Below, in pieces: positions 10,172-20,427 of a stretch of DNA of 64,000 nucleotides. The position numbers and the translations under genes were made by a program. Location: the NCBI GenBank assembly GCA_902618795.1, contig CACNCF010000001.1, positions 62,001-126,000 of the forward strand, given 5' to 3'. Below the pieces are notes generated by a model that did no database searches, was not told the origin of the DNA, and saw only the letters and a list, made by a program, of their open reading frames with translations. Position 1 is the stretch's first letter. The number at the start of each line of letters is the position of its first letter. This DNA is from an uncultured Prochlorococcus sp. (GTDB lineage Bacteria; Cyanobacteriota; Cyanobacteriia; PCC-6307; Cyanobiaceae).

Positions 10172-10537
10172 TTACCCTAAATATGTCTTCTTAAGATTTT
10201 GTACCTTATCTAGAACGGCTTCACGATTTTCACTGGTACGAAGATTTTGCCAGCTCCATTGACCGACAACAATGACCCCTAGCAGTTCTAGTAAACCAGG
10301 AAGAATTGGGAAAAAGTTTATCGTGTCAATGACAACTTTAATTATTATCTGAGCTATTACGACAACAGCAATTATGCCTGCCGCCTTGCCGTACTTGCCC
10401 ATTTGAGTCCAATCAACATTACCAAGGGTTTCGTTGACTTTTCCCATAACATCAGAGTACTTCTCTGAAAAACTTTTGGTTTCTGAGCTTGTATCGGAGC
10501 CGGAGTCTTGGTTTGACTCTGGAGTGTTATCACTCAT
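10172..10537 (-). CDS. CAAD-domain thylakoid membrane protein (CURT1-like)
   Basis: Acidic N-terminus, two hydrophobic helices, GVIVVGQWSWQNLRTSENREAVLDKVQNLK. Confidence 0.75.
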   Translation of the reverse strand: MSDNTPESNQDSGSDTSSETKSFSEKYSDVMGKVNETLGNVDWTQMGKYGKAAGIIAVVVIAQIIIKVVIDTINFFPILPGLLELLGVIVVGQWSWQNLRTSENREAVLDKVQNLKKTYLG

Positions 10538-10831
10538 GAATTCAGTAAACTTAATATATGAACCAGACAGTATCGGAAAAAACGGCTATTGACTACCTTT
10601 TTGTTGTGCAAAATTCCGAACCGAAACATTTTGTATTTTTTTAGATGCGTTGGTATATATGCTTTCTGAAGATATTTAAACTTAAAATTTATTTATAAAA
10701 ACTTCACATTATGGTCTAGTTCTAACAAAAACATTTAAAAATTAGAGTAATAAGAAAAATTTAAAAGTCTAAAATTCTTATTTTAATTATTATATTTTCA
10801 TAGTTCATCTCGCAAAAGTTAAAGGATTTCA

Positions 10832-11978
10832 ATGTCCAAAGATATAAAATTTAATTTCTTAAACTCTGATGAAGAAGAAAGATATCAAAAACATTTGACC
10901 CTCAAAGAGATAGGTTATGAGGGCCAACTAAATCTTAAAAACAGCTCAGTATTATGCATTGGAGCAGGTGGGCTTGGTTCTTCCGTTTTGCTTTATCTAG
11001 CTGCAGCAGGAATTGGGAGAATTGGAATAGTTGATAACGATCAAGTTGAAAAGTCTAATCTCCAGAGACAGATAATTCATGAAACAAATACTATTGGAAA
11101 TCTTAAAATTGATTCTGCTCAGGATAGAATTAAAAAATTCAATCCTAATTGTGAAATATTAACCTTTTCAGAGAGAATTAATCCTAAAAAATGCTCTTGA
11201 ATTAATAAAGGAGTTTGATGTTATTTGTGATTGCTCGGATAACTTTGGCACAAGATATTTAATAAATGATTCATGCCTGATATTAAAAAAACCCCTAGTC
11301 TTTGGAAGTGTACAAGGCTTTGAAGGGCAAGTGAGTGTTTTCAATTTATATAAAAATAGTCCCAATTTAAGAGACTTACTTCCAGAATCACCTACAAAAA
11401 ATGCTGTCCCAAGTTGTGCAGAATACGGGGTTGTAGGTGTTTCAACAGGTTTAATAGGAATTCTTCAGGTTAATGAAATTATCAAAATCATTTTGAAAAA
11501 AGGTGAAATTTTAGATGGGAAAATTTTAATTTTTGATCTATTTAATATGAATATGAAAAAATTACATCTAAAAAGTGATCAGTTAAATAAAAGAATAAAA
11601 AATCTGTCTCAGTTTGATAGCTTTTATAATAGTGATGAATATTGCGGGAAAAACGATGAAATTAAAAGTATTAATGCTAATGACTTTAATAGTTTATACA
11701 AAGCAAAACCTAACAAAATTCTTTTAATTGATGTTCGAGAAAATGAAGAGTTTTCTAAATCCGCAATAGAGGGATCAATCTCAATTCCCCTGAGTCATTT
11801 GCAGCAAGAATCTGACTTAAAATTTATTCAAAAAGAAAGTTGTAATAAAGAGGTTTTTACTATATGTAAATCGGGGAAACGCTCTGAAAAAGCTTCAAGA
11901 ATCTTGTCTAAATTCAAAATTCAGTCAAGATCTATAGAAGGCGGCATTGAAAAAATAAAAAAAATATTGTGCAAATAA
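10832..11978 (+). CDS. moeB: MoeB/ThiF-type E1-like adenylyltransferase with C-terminal rhodanese domain; frame interrupted near 11186-11191
   Basis: ORF1 (10832-11200) has CIGAGGLGSSVLLYLAAAGIGRIGIVDNDQVEKSNLQRQ. The second frame continues NALELIKEFDVICDCSDNFGTRYLINDSCL...AEYGVVGVSTGLIG then LLIDVRENEEFSKSAIEGSISIPL. Confidence 0.85.
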
Positions 11979-11992
11979 TTTTTAAGAATAGG

Positions 11993-13153
11993 TTAGTAAT
12001 CAACTCCTCTTTTTAAATCAACTCCCACATTTGCATAATGCTTATGACAAACCATTTCAGAGTAAACATCAGCTAGTTCAAAGTATGAAGGTTCATTTTT
12101 ACATCTCCCAGTAATTACAACTTCTGTATCTGCTGGTTTTTTTAAGAGCGTTTGATGTATTGATTCCACAGGTAACAACTCTAAATCAACAGTAGGATTC
12201 AATTCATCTAAAATGATTGTTTTATACAAGCCAGACAAAATAGCAGCTTTAGCAATTTCCCATGCTCTTTCAGCCTCAACATAATCAATTGGTTGTTGTT
12301 GACCTCTCCATACGATGGCATCTCTACCTGACCGCAAATGATCTACCAAATGAGGGTAACTCTCTCTCAAAGCTTCTATAGCAGCATCTTCGGTATATCC
12401 ATTTCCACCTTTTAACCACTGTAATATTAAAACTCTATGACTTTTATCTTGAGATATTCCTTTACCAATAGCTTGAAGAGCCTTACCGAGTGCACTTGTG
12501 GATTTACCTTTTCCTTCACCTGTATAAATCTCAATTCCACCACTAGAACTACTTTGTTTAGATAGTTCTGATAAGTCTCCTATCAAACGTGGTCTCATTT
12601 CTGAATGGAGTTGAGATATTCTTACCAAAGAGGGTGGAGCTGCCCTTCCAGTAATAATTATTTCTAATCCATCTGGACGATTTTGCAGAGTATCAACTAC
12701 TTCATTGATATCAAGCATTCCTAAATCAAGAACTGGATTTAACTCATCTAGTACAACTACAGAATAAAGAGAACTAGCAATTGCTCCTTTAGCGATATTC
12801 CAACCTCTTTCGGCCTCACCAACATCAAACTTTGTAACTTGGTCAGCAGTGAAAAATTCGGATCTTCCTGTCCTTACATGGTCAATTAAATGTGGAAAGC
12901 CTCTTTGTAAAGCCTCTATAGCTGAATCCTCATCATATGGTCTCTCAGGGCCTTTTAAAAATCTTAGAAGTAAAACTCTTGACTGTCTTTTTTCGCATAT
13001 TCCTAATCCTATTGTCCTGAGAACTACTCCCAAAGCAGCCTGACTTTTCCCCTTACCCTCTCCATCATAAATATGTAATTGACCTTTTGATCTCTCTTGA
13101 CTGTCACTTGCTGTGACAATTCCAATTCCTCTATTTCTACTCGTATTCGTCAA
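11993..13153 (-). CDS. Tandem-domain CobO/BtuR-like P-loop protein (cob(I)alamin adenosyltransferase family)
   Basis: Two internal repeats: IYDGEGKGKSQAALGVVLRTIGLG...VVLDELNPVLDLG and IYTGEGKGKSTSALGKALQAIGKG...IILDELNPTVDLE. Confidence 0.8.
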   Translation of the reverse strand: MTNTSRNRGIGIVTASDSQERSKGQLHIYDGEGKGKSQAALGVVLRTIGLGICEKRQSRVLLLRFLKGPERPYDEDSAIEALQRGFPHLIDHVRTGRSEFFTADQVTKFDVGEAERGWNIAKGAIASSLYSVVVLDELNPVLDLGMLDINEVVDTLQNRPDGLEIIITGRAAPPSLVRISQLHSEMRPRLIGDLSELSKQSSSSGGIEIYTGEGKGKSTSALGKALQAIGKGISQDKSHRVLILQWLKGGNGYTEDAAIEALRESYPHLVDHLRSGRDAIVWRGQQQPIDYVEAERAWEIAKAAILSGLYKTIILDELNPTVDLELLPVESIHQTLLKKPADTEVVITGRCKNEPSYFELADVYSEMVCHKHYANVGVDLKRGVDY

Positions 13154-13240
13154 TTGAACAAAATTAGTAAATTTAATCTAAGATATAGATAAGAATATTA
13201 TTAAAGATTTAATAATAAATTCAACCTATTCATAGGTAAT

Positions 13241-14086
13241 TTGAATTTTAAAGTAATTAGCATGTTCAATCAACTAGAAATTCTCTCTGATGAACAAAGT
13301 GAAAAGCTTTATACAATTAGAAGATACATTAAGAATCTTGAAAGTGTTTGTATTGCTTATTCCGGAGGAGTTGACAGTACATTAGTAGCATCATTAGCAT
13401 TCGAGCAATTAGGTAGCAAAGCAATTGCCATAACTGGAATTTCTCCTGCATTAGCCACTACTCTTCGTGAAGAAGCAAGAAGGCAAGCAAAATGGATTGG
13501 AGTAAAGCATGTAGAGATTAAAACATCAGAATTAGACCAATCAAGTTACAGTGAAAATCCTAAGGACAGGTGCTTTGCATGCAAAAAAGAGCTCCACAAA
13601 CATACAACCTACCTCTCTAAAAAACTTAATTACAAGATAGTTTTAGATGGAGTCAATCTGGATGACCTCAAAGATTACAGACCAGGTATACAAGCCTCAA
13701 AACAAGCAGGAGTTATCTCTCCCCTTGCAAAATTTAAAGTCTCAAAACAAGACATTAGGGATATATCAAGAGCATTGGGTTTTCCTTGGTGGGATAAACC
13801 TGCTCAACCTTGTTTATCATCAAGATTTCCTTATGGCCATGAAATTACTAGTGAAAGGCTAAAAATGGTTGAGAAAGCAGAAGAATATCTTAAAGAATGT
13901 GGAATATCGGAGGTTAGAGTTAGATGCCAAGGCTCAACTGCAAGAATAGAAATTCCCCAAGATGAATTAAAGCATTTTTTTAACAAATATAATTTTAGTG
14001 AGTTAGTTCAATATTTTTCTAATTTAGGATTTAATTGCACAAGTTTAGATCTTGAGGGACTTGTAAGCGGAAAATTAAATAGGTAA
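13241..14086 (+). CDS. larE: LarE-like ATP-dependent sulfur transferase (PP-loop)
   Basis: CIAYSGGVDSTLVASLAFEQLG; DRCFACKKELH; WWDKPAQPCLSSRFPYG. Start may be the ATG at 13262. Confidence 0.8.
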   Translation: MNFKVISMFNQLEILSDEQSEKLYTIRRYIKNLESVCIAYSGGVDSTLVASLAFEQLGSKAIAITGISPALATTLREEARRQAKWIGVKHVEIKTSELDQSSYSENPKDRCFACKKELHKHTTYLSKKLNYKIVLDGVNLDDLKDYRPGIQASKQAGVISPLAKFKVSKQDIRDISRALGFPWWDKPAQPCLSSRFPYGHEITSERLKMVEKAEEYLKECGISEVRVRCQGSTARIEIPQDELKHFFNKYNFSELVQYFSNLGFNCTSLDLEGLVSGKLNR

Positions 14087-14092
14087 ATATTT

Positions 14093-14528
14093 TCAAACAA
14101 CCGTTCTGATCTGATTAGAAACTGCTGAAGGTGGATTTCGCTCAATGACACGCAAAGAATGTTCTTTAGCCATCAAAGATTCAATTAAATACTGACTAGC
14201 TAGTTCAGGCATCATGTTCTGACCACATGTAAAAAATATCGACTGCCGAATAATTAGATTCAGGCCAAGTATGTATTGAAATATGAGATTCTGCCAGTAA
14301 TGCAATTGCCGTAACCCCCTGAGGTTCAAATTTATTACTTATCAAATTCAAAACGGTTGCATTTGCCAATTTAGCAGCTCTATTTAAAATACAGCGCAAA
14401 AAGGATTCGTCATTTAATTTTTCGCGATCGCATTTATAAAGTTCCAACAAAAGGTGTTTACTTTGATGACTAAATTTTTGTTCATCTCTTAACGAACTTA
14501 AAATTTGACTTTTTTTGTAGATTTCCAT
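14093..14528 (-). CDS. speD: S-adenosylmethionine decarboxylase proenzyme; frame interrupted at 14231-14236
   Basis: [20 protein letters not shown] in one frame; continuation [34 protein letters not shown] in another. Confidence 0.88.
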
Positions 14529-14583
14529 TTAAGAAATTTATATAAAATTAAGATTAGCTAAAAATCATGCCTTTTTTTATAAA

Positions 14584-15688
14584 TTATAAGTGAATCATTT
14601 GTGAGGAGCCTAAGAAAGACTTATTAAATTTATCTAAATGTGTCGCACTTATAAAACATTGACTATCTCTACCAACAGCATTTAATAACAAATTTTGCCT
14701 GGTTAAATCTAATTCCGCCAAGACATCATCCAATATAAGTATTGGAGGAACATTTACTGTTTTAGTTAATAAATCGAGTTCAGCCATCTTTAAAGCCAAG
14801 ATAAAAGTCCTTTGCTGTCCTGACGAACCATATTTTCTAACTGAAACATTATTGATCAGAAATTCAACATCATCACGATGAGGTCCAAAATTACATTTAC
14901 CAGTCAATGCTTCTATTGAACGCTGATTTAAGAGTTGTTCTGCTATTTTTTTACTAATAACTTCTTCTTCTTCTTCTTCTGGACTAATATTTTGTATCCC
15001 CGAAAGATAATTTATGTCTATTTGCTCTTGAGATTTACTTAAATGATTATGCCAATATTCAACATATGGTTTTATTTTTAATAAAGCTCTTCTTCTTCGC
15101 CTAAAAATTCTTGTACTTATTATTGACATTTGAATGTCAAAGCTTTCAACAATATCTGTGGATTGGGTTTTCAAGAAACTTTCCGAACGCCAAAAATGAC
15201 TTCTTTGTTTTAAAAGCCTATTAAATCTACTTATCAGGTCTAAATATACTGGTTCAAGCTGAGATACGACTTTATCAATCCATGTTCTTCTATAACTGGG
15301 TTCACTTCTAACAATATCTATATCATTAGAACAGAAACATACACTTCGAATATAATTCTTTATTTCACTCTGTTTTTTCAAGATTGATTCATTGACATAA
15401 ATTCTTTTAGGACCTTTTCGGAATAAATTTAACTTTAAATCGTCTTTAAAATTTATCTGTCCTATAACTACAGCCATATCACTATCGTTCTCTATTAAAT
15501 CTTTATCGCTTAGTGCTCTATTAGATTTTAATTGACTTAAAAATTCAACCGATTCAAGTAAATTTGACTTACCAATACCATTGCATCCAAGAACAATTGC
15601 TCTTTGCTCTTTTAGATCAATTTCAAAACTTTTATGGTTCCGAAAATTTTTAATTTTTAATTTATTTAAAAAAATTTTTTTTGTGCAT
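14584..15688 (-). CDS. recF: DNA replication and repair protein RecF; N-terminus needs a frame change at 15675-15682
   Basis: Extends upstream of the track ORF: LNKLKIKNFRNHKSFEIDLKEQRAIVLGCNGIGKSNLLESVEFLSQLKSNRALSDKDLIEND-SDMAVVIGQ; C-terminal PPILILDDVLAELD. Confidence 0.88.
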
Positions 15689-15752
15689 TCATTAATTAAA
15701 TTAGCTAAGTTTAAAATATTTAGATTTTCTTTAAAGAAATTGAAAAATTAAA

Positions 15753-15826
15753 GGGCATGTAGCTCAGTTGGATAGAGCATCAGATTCCGGTTCTGAGAGT
15801 CGGGGGTTCGAATCCCTCCATGCTCG
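15753..15826 (+). tRNA. tRNA-Arg (CCG)
   Basis: GGGCATG...TCAGA-TTCCGGT-TCTGA...GGGGGTTCGAATCCCTC-CATGCTC-G cloverleaf. Confidence 0.95.
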
Positions 15827-15837
15827 TAAAATGATTT

Positions 15838-16284
15838 TTAAAGTTTATATCCCATTACTCTTATTCCGTTTGGATCTAGTATAAATCCATTTTCCTCTAA
15901 ACTTGTAAACGAAGATACTGGAGCCTGGACAGAAATACTGCATCCAGGCATTTCTCTATTTATTTTTTCAAGAGTTACTTGAAGCAATATTGAATAATAA
16001 AGTTGCTGATTATTACCTGACAATGCACTTAAATTCCACAAGTTAGCATTCAATCCCCTGTCGGACGTAACCCTCACAAAGCCATATAATTTATTTTTTA
16101 ATTCATTCTGTATGGTAAAAAAGAAATTACTTTTCTGAATAGCCTCAGAAAGAAGTTTTATTGGAAATGTCTCACAACCACAATTCGCTAAAAGTTTGTT
16201 AACTTCTTTAGCTAATGGAATTTGAGAAGAGTTAACAAAATAACCTTCTGGAAGAACAAGTTTTTTTTTAGAAAAATATTGCAA
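15838..16284 (-). CDS. GNAT-like / conserved hypothetical protein
   Basis: KNKLYGFVRVTSDRGLNANLWNLSALSGNNQQLYYSILL; weak acetyltransferase resemblance only. Confidence 0.5.
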   Translation of the reverse strand: MQYFSKKKLVLPEGYFVNSSQIPLAKEVNKLLANCGCETFPIKLLSEAIQKSNFFFTIQNELKNKLYGFVRVTSDRGLNANLWNLSALSGNNQQLYYSILLQVTLEKINREMPGCSISVQAPVSSFTSLEENGFILDPNGIRVMGYKL

Positions 16285-16287
16285 TTA

Positions 16288-19256
16288 TCAACCTGTATTT
16301 CTCATGCCAGCTGCTATCCCATTAATAGTTAAAAGTGCTCCCCTCAATAGTTCGCTTCTGCTGTAAGCTCTTCTAGATTCATCTTTATCTATAATAAATT
16401 CACTTATTGGGGGTTGTCTTGTCTGGTCTCTTAGTCTTCTAAGAAGTGAAACCTGTAAAAACCCCAATGGAATAATTGTCTTATTTCTTAAGCTTACTGA
16501 TGATTTCAGGTCTCTATCAGATTCTAAGAGCTTATTTTTACCAGTAATTTCAAGTATTAAAGATTTTGTAAGCTTATATTCTTTAGAAATTACTTCGAAA
16601 ATATCATTAAAGGAATCTTTATTTTCTTTACTGCCAAGTGTATCAACATAATATCTAGCAACTTCCAAATCCACCTTAGATAATGTCATTTCTACCTTAG
16701 ATATAAGCATCCTAAAAAATGGCCATCTTTGATGCAGAACTCTCAATAATTCAATTTGTTGTGGATCTGAATTTAATTCAGATGACATGCAGTACCAACT
16801 CCAAACCAACTTGGCAAAAGAAATCTACTCTGTGTCCAACCAAATACCCATGGAATAGCTCTTAAACTTGATAAATCTTTTGCACCTTTTTTTCTTCTAG
16901 CAGGCCTACTAGATATCTGTAATTTACTTATTTCTTCTATTGGAGTTACCTCTTGAAAGAAATTTAACAAATCAGGATTTTCATGTACTAACTTTCTGTA
17001 ATGAGACCTTGATGTTTCTGCCAGCCTAGACATTAATTGATTCCATTCTGGAGTAGCGTCAAGTCTATTATTGACCAAACTATTTTGAATAACCGCTGTA
17101 GTGACAGTCTCTAGATTGTACAAAGCCAGTTCGGGAAGACTATATTTAGAAGCTAAAACTTCACCTTGTTCTGTTATTTTTATTCTCCCTTTTAAGGTGC
17201 CGCTTGGTTGAGCCAATATTGCCTGATAGGCTGGTCCCCCTCCTCTGCCTACAGAACCGCCTCTTCCATGAAAAAGTCTTAGCAATATGTTATTTCTACT
17301 TGAGAGATTTTGAAGAGCTATTTGGGCTCTATGAATTTCCCAATTACTAGAAACAAACCCCGAATCTTTATTGCTATCAGAATATCCAAGCATTAATTCT
17401 TGCAGAGGTTTAAAAGATTCTCCTACTTTTGGCAATAATGACCTATAGAAATCTAATTTAAACAACTTTTCCATTACTTCTGGTGCTCTTTTAAGGTCTT
17501 CTACAGTTTCAAAAAGAGGAACAACTAATAATTTTGACTTTTGCGAATTTTGATCAAGAAGTCCCATTTCTTTTGCGAGCAAAAGAACTTCAAGCAAATC
17601 AGATGCACTATGACTCATTGAGATTACATAAGAATGGCAAATGCGACTTCCAAATTCTTGCTGTAGTCTCTTAACCATTTTAAAAACTGAAAAGGTTTCT
17701 TCTGTAGTTTTTGTCCAGTTGACGTCAGATGGAATTAAAGGCCTTTTTGTATTTAATTCGTCTATGAGCCAGTTAATTTTCTCTTCCTCAGACATTTGGT
17801 CATATTGAACAGATAAAGCAAGATAATTTGTAAGCTCTTGGATAGCGTCACTATGCCTTGTACTCTCTTGACGAATATCTAAGCTTGCTAAAGAAAATCC
17901 AAAAATATGGACCTGAGTAAGTAAAGTATTTACAGACTCACAAGTTAAATCTGTACTAATCAGGCTATTTTTAATTAGTTCGAGATCATATGTAAATTCG
18001 TTGACTGACTTATAATATAAATTTTCAATTTTATCTTCATTTTTGTTATCAATTTCTCCCTCTAAATCAAATTTCCACCCATTATCAGCTAATAAATTAT
18101 TTCTCTCTTGTGTTAATCTTAATTTTTCTAGAATATAACTTAATTTCAATCTGTAAGGCTCGGATCTATACCTTGTAGCCCTCGCTTCATAGATTTCAGG
18201 GAACTTAACCCTGTCTGTTTCTAGTGACTCTAATAGAGAAGAACTGACTTGACTCCATTGCATCGAGACACTTAATTGATCTCTAAGATTAGACGTCGCA
18301 ATAATATATCTTTCCAACATCAACTGCCTTTGATAGCAAGCAGTTCTCCATGTTATCTCAGGAGTGACCGATGGATTACCGTCCCTATCGGAGCCTACCC
18401 AAGAACCGAAGTTACAAAAAGATTCTGAGGGCAACTGAACATCTGGATAATTTTCGGTTAGTGCTTCAGTGATCCTGCACCTTAATTGAGGCATAGCATT
18501 AAATAAAACTTGCTGAAAATAATGCAAGGCATAATCAACTTCGTCTAAAACTGATGGTTTAAATTGATGCAATTCATCTGTTCTCCACCAAAGTCTTACT
18601 TCCTCTTTTAATTGGCTTTTTAGAGAATTTTTTTCTTCTTTTGTTAGAAATCGCTCAATCTGTATTTTTTTTAACAAATTTGCTACTCTTGTTTGCTTAT
18701 GTCTAATCGTATGTCTTACTATCTCTGTCGGATGCGCAGTAAAAACTAAACGAATATCCATTTCCTGCAATAACTCTTCTAATTTGCCTGGTGGTACATT
18801 TAATTTCCTCAGCCTGTAAAATAATTCTCTGAAAGTTACTGGAGCATTTTGCCTGGCTAATGCTGGAGCAAAAGGATCAAGATTGTCGGGCGATTTTTGA
18901 ACATCCTTATTTGTAAAGCTCTGAATATATCTATCTTCCTCAACTCTTTGTTCCAAAATATTCACGAGTTGAAAATACAATGAAAACGCCCTTGCTGCTG
19001 CAATGGATTCTGCTAAATCCATAGAATTAACAATATCAACTATTTCATTTTTAAAAGTTTTTGAACTATCACCATCAATTTGTTTTGAATAACTTAATTC
19101 TTTAAGCTGTATCAATCTCTCTGCTTGATCACCTGGGCATTCTTCTCTGAGTACAGATTCCCATAGATCTTCTATTAAAAGACGATTTTTATCAAGTGGA
19201 TCATTGTTACTTATCAGATCCACATTATTATTTTTTATCTGTCGAAAAGATTCCAT
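16288..19256 (-). CDS. ppc: Phosphoenolpyruvate carboxylase; frame interrupted near 16784-16786
   Basis: [53 protein letters not shown]; 3' part in another frame ([39 protein letters not shown]...AAGMRNTG). Confidence 0.95.
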
Positions 19257-19308
19257 ATAATCATTATGTCACAAGTGAAAATGTTCAGATCAAAATTTAT
19301 TTAAATAA

Positions 19309-20427
19309 TCAAACATTCTTGGTCTCACACCTAATCATATTTTCGATAGAAATTTTCATTATCTGCTCAATAGAAAGCCCTTTTTCATATTGATTTATCC
19401 ATTTCATAGATTGATTACCTTCTTCAAGTACTTTATAGATAGGATTTAAAAGATGTTTCATACCAAAATCTTCTGCTGTGGGTGATAAATCTGATAATAA
19501 GTTTTGAATCCATTCTCTACAAATAACTTTTTTGCCATCTTGCCAGTGAATTAACTCTGAATTCAGACTATCTTTAGCAGCATTAATTTCATTTTTATCA
19601 CATATTTCTGACAACTCATCCAAAGAAAAAATACTAGCATTCATAGGATCTAAGGCATTTATATTTTCAAAAAGATTTAAAATCCTTAGTTCTATCATGG
19701 CCGTTATCCCTAAAAGCAGATTTATATCGTGAACAAAATCACAAATTCTTAATTCCAAACGATCAAGAATTAAAGGTCTTTGGGGACCATTTGGTCGGAT
19801 TGAAGACCAAAAATGTCTAATATTTTGCATGTTTTTATTAGATATATTTTCTTCTATCCAGTCGATATAAGAATTATGATTTACAAAAAAAGGCACCCTA
19901 CTCGGTGTTTTAGGAAACTGGATCCATCTCTGAGAGTGATTATTGGTAATTTTATTATTTAAAAAAGGTGAACTAGCACTTAATGATAGATATAGAGCTG
20001 CCTCAGATCTTATAAGTCTTATAGCAGTAAAAAGTTTATCTAAATCATCTATTCCTATGTTTATATGGACACTTGAAGTTGCAATAGATATTCCATAATT
20101 ATCTTGAATAAATTGATGATAGACATTGTCAATATCAGATCTTTGAAATTTAATATCATGTTTAAAACAAAGAGTAGATGAAGGAATGATGGTTAAATTT
20201 TTAGTATTTAGCCACTTCCTTAACTTTTTTCTTGGAGTTATTAATTTCTCGTATAAAAACTTGTAGTCTTTCTCAGGTGTAGTTATGTATTCTACATTTC
20301 TGTTATCTGGCTCTTTTACAAAATCAGAAAATTTTTTCTCAATATCAGCTGAAACACCAATATGAGAATTTAAAGAACCTGTGAAAAGTTCCACCTCAAA
20401 ACCCTTATAAAGATTATTTTGACTCAT
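19309..20427 (-). CDS. gshA: Cyanobacterial-type glutamate-cysteine ligase
   Basis: MSQNNLYKGFEVELFTGSLNSHIGVS...NHSQRWIQFPKTPSRVPFFVNHNSYIDW...RPLILDRLELRICD. Confidence 0.8.
   Translation of the reverse strand: MSQNNLYKGFEVELFTGSLNSHIGVSADIEKKFSDFVKEPDNRNVEYITTPEKDYKFLYEKLITPRKKLRKWLNTKNLTIIPSSTLCFKHDIKFQRSDIDNVYHQFIQDNYGISIATSSVHINIGIDDLDKLFTAIRLIRSEAALYLSLSASSPFLNNKITNNHSQRWIQFPKTPSRVPFFVNHNSYIDWIEENISNKNMQNIRHFWSSIRPNGPQRPLILDRLELRICDFVHDINLLLGITAMIELRILNLFENINALDPMNASIFSLDELSEICDKNEINAAKDSLNSELIHWQDGKKVICREWIQNLLSDLSPTAEDFGMKHLLNPIYKVLEEGNQSMKWINQYEKGLSIEQIMKISIENMIRCETKNV

Noticed and set aside
14958-14980. (TTC)n microsatellite inside recF
   Set aside because: Encodes a Glu run (PEEEEEEV) in a likely flexible region; ordinary low complexity.
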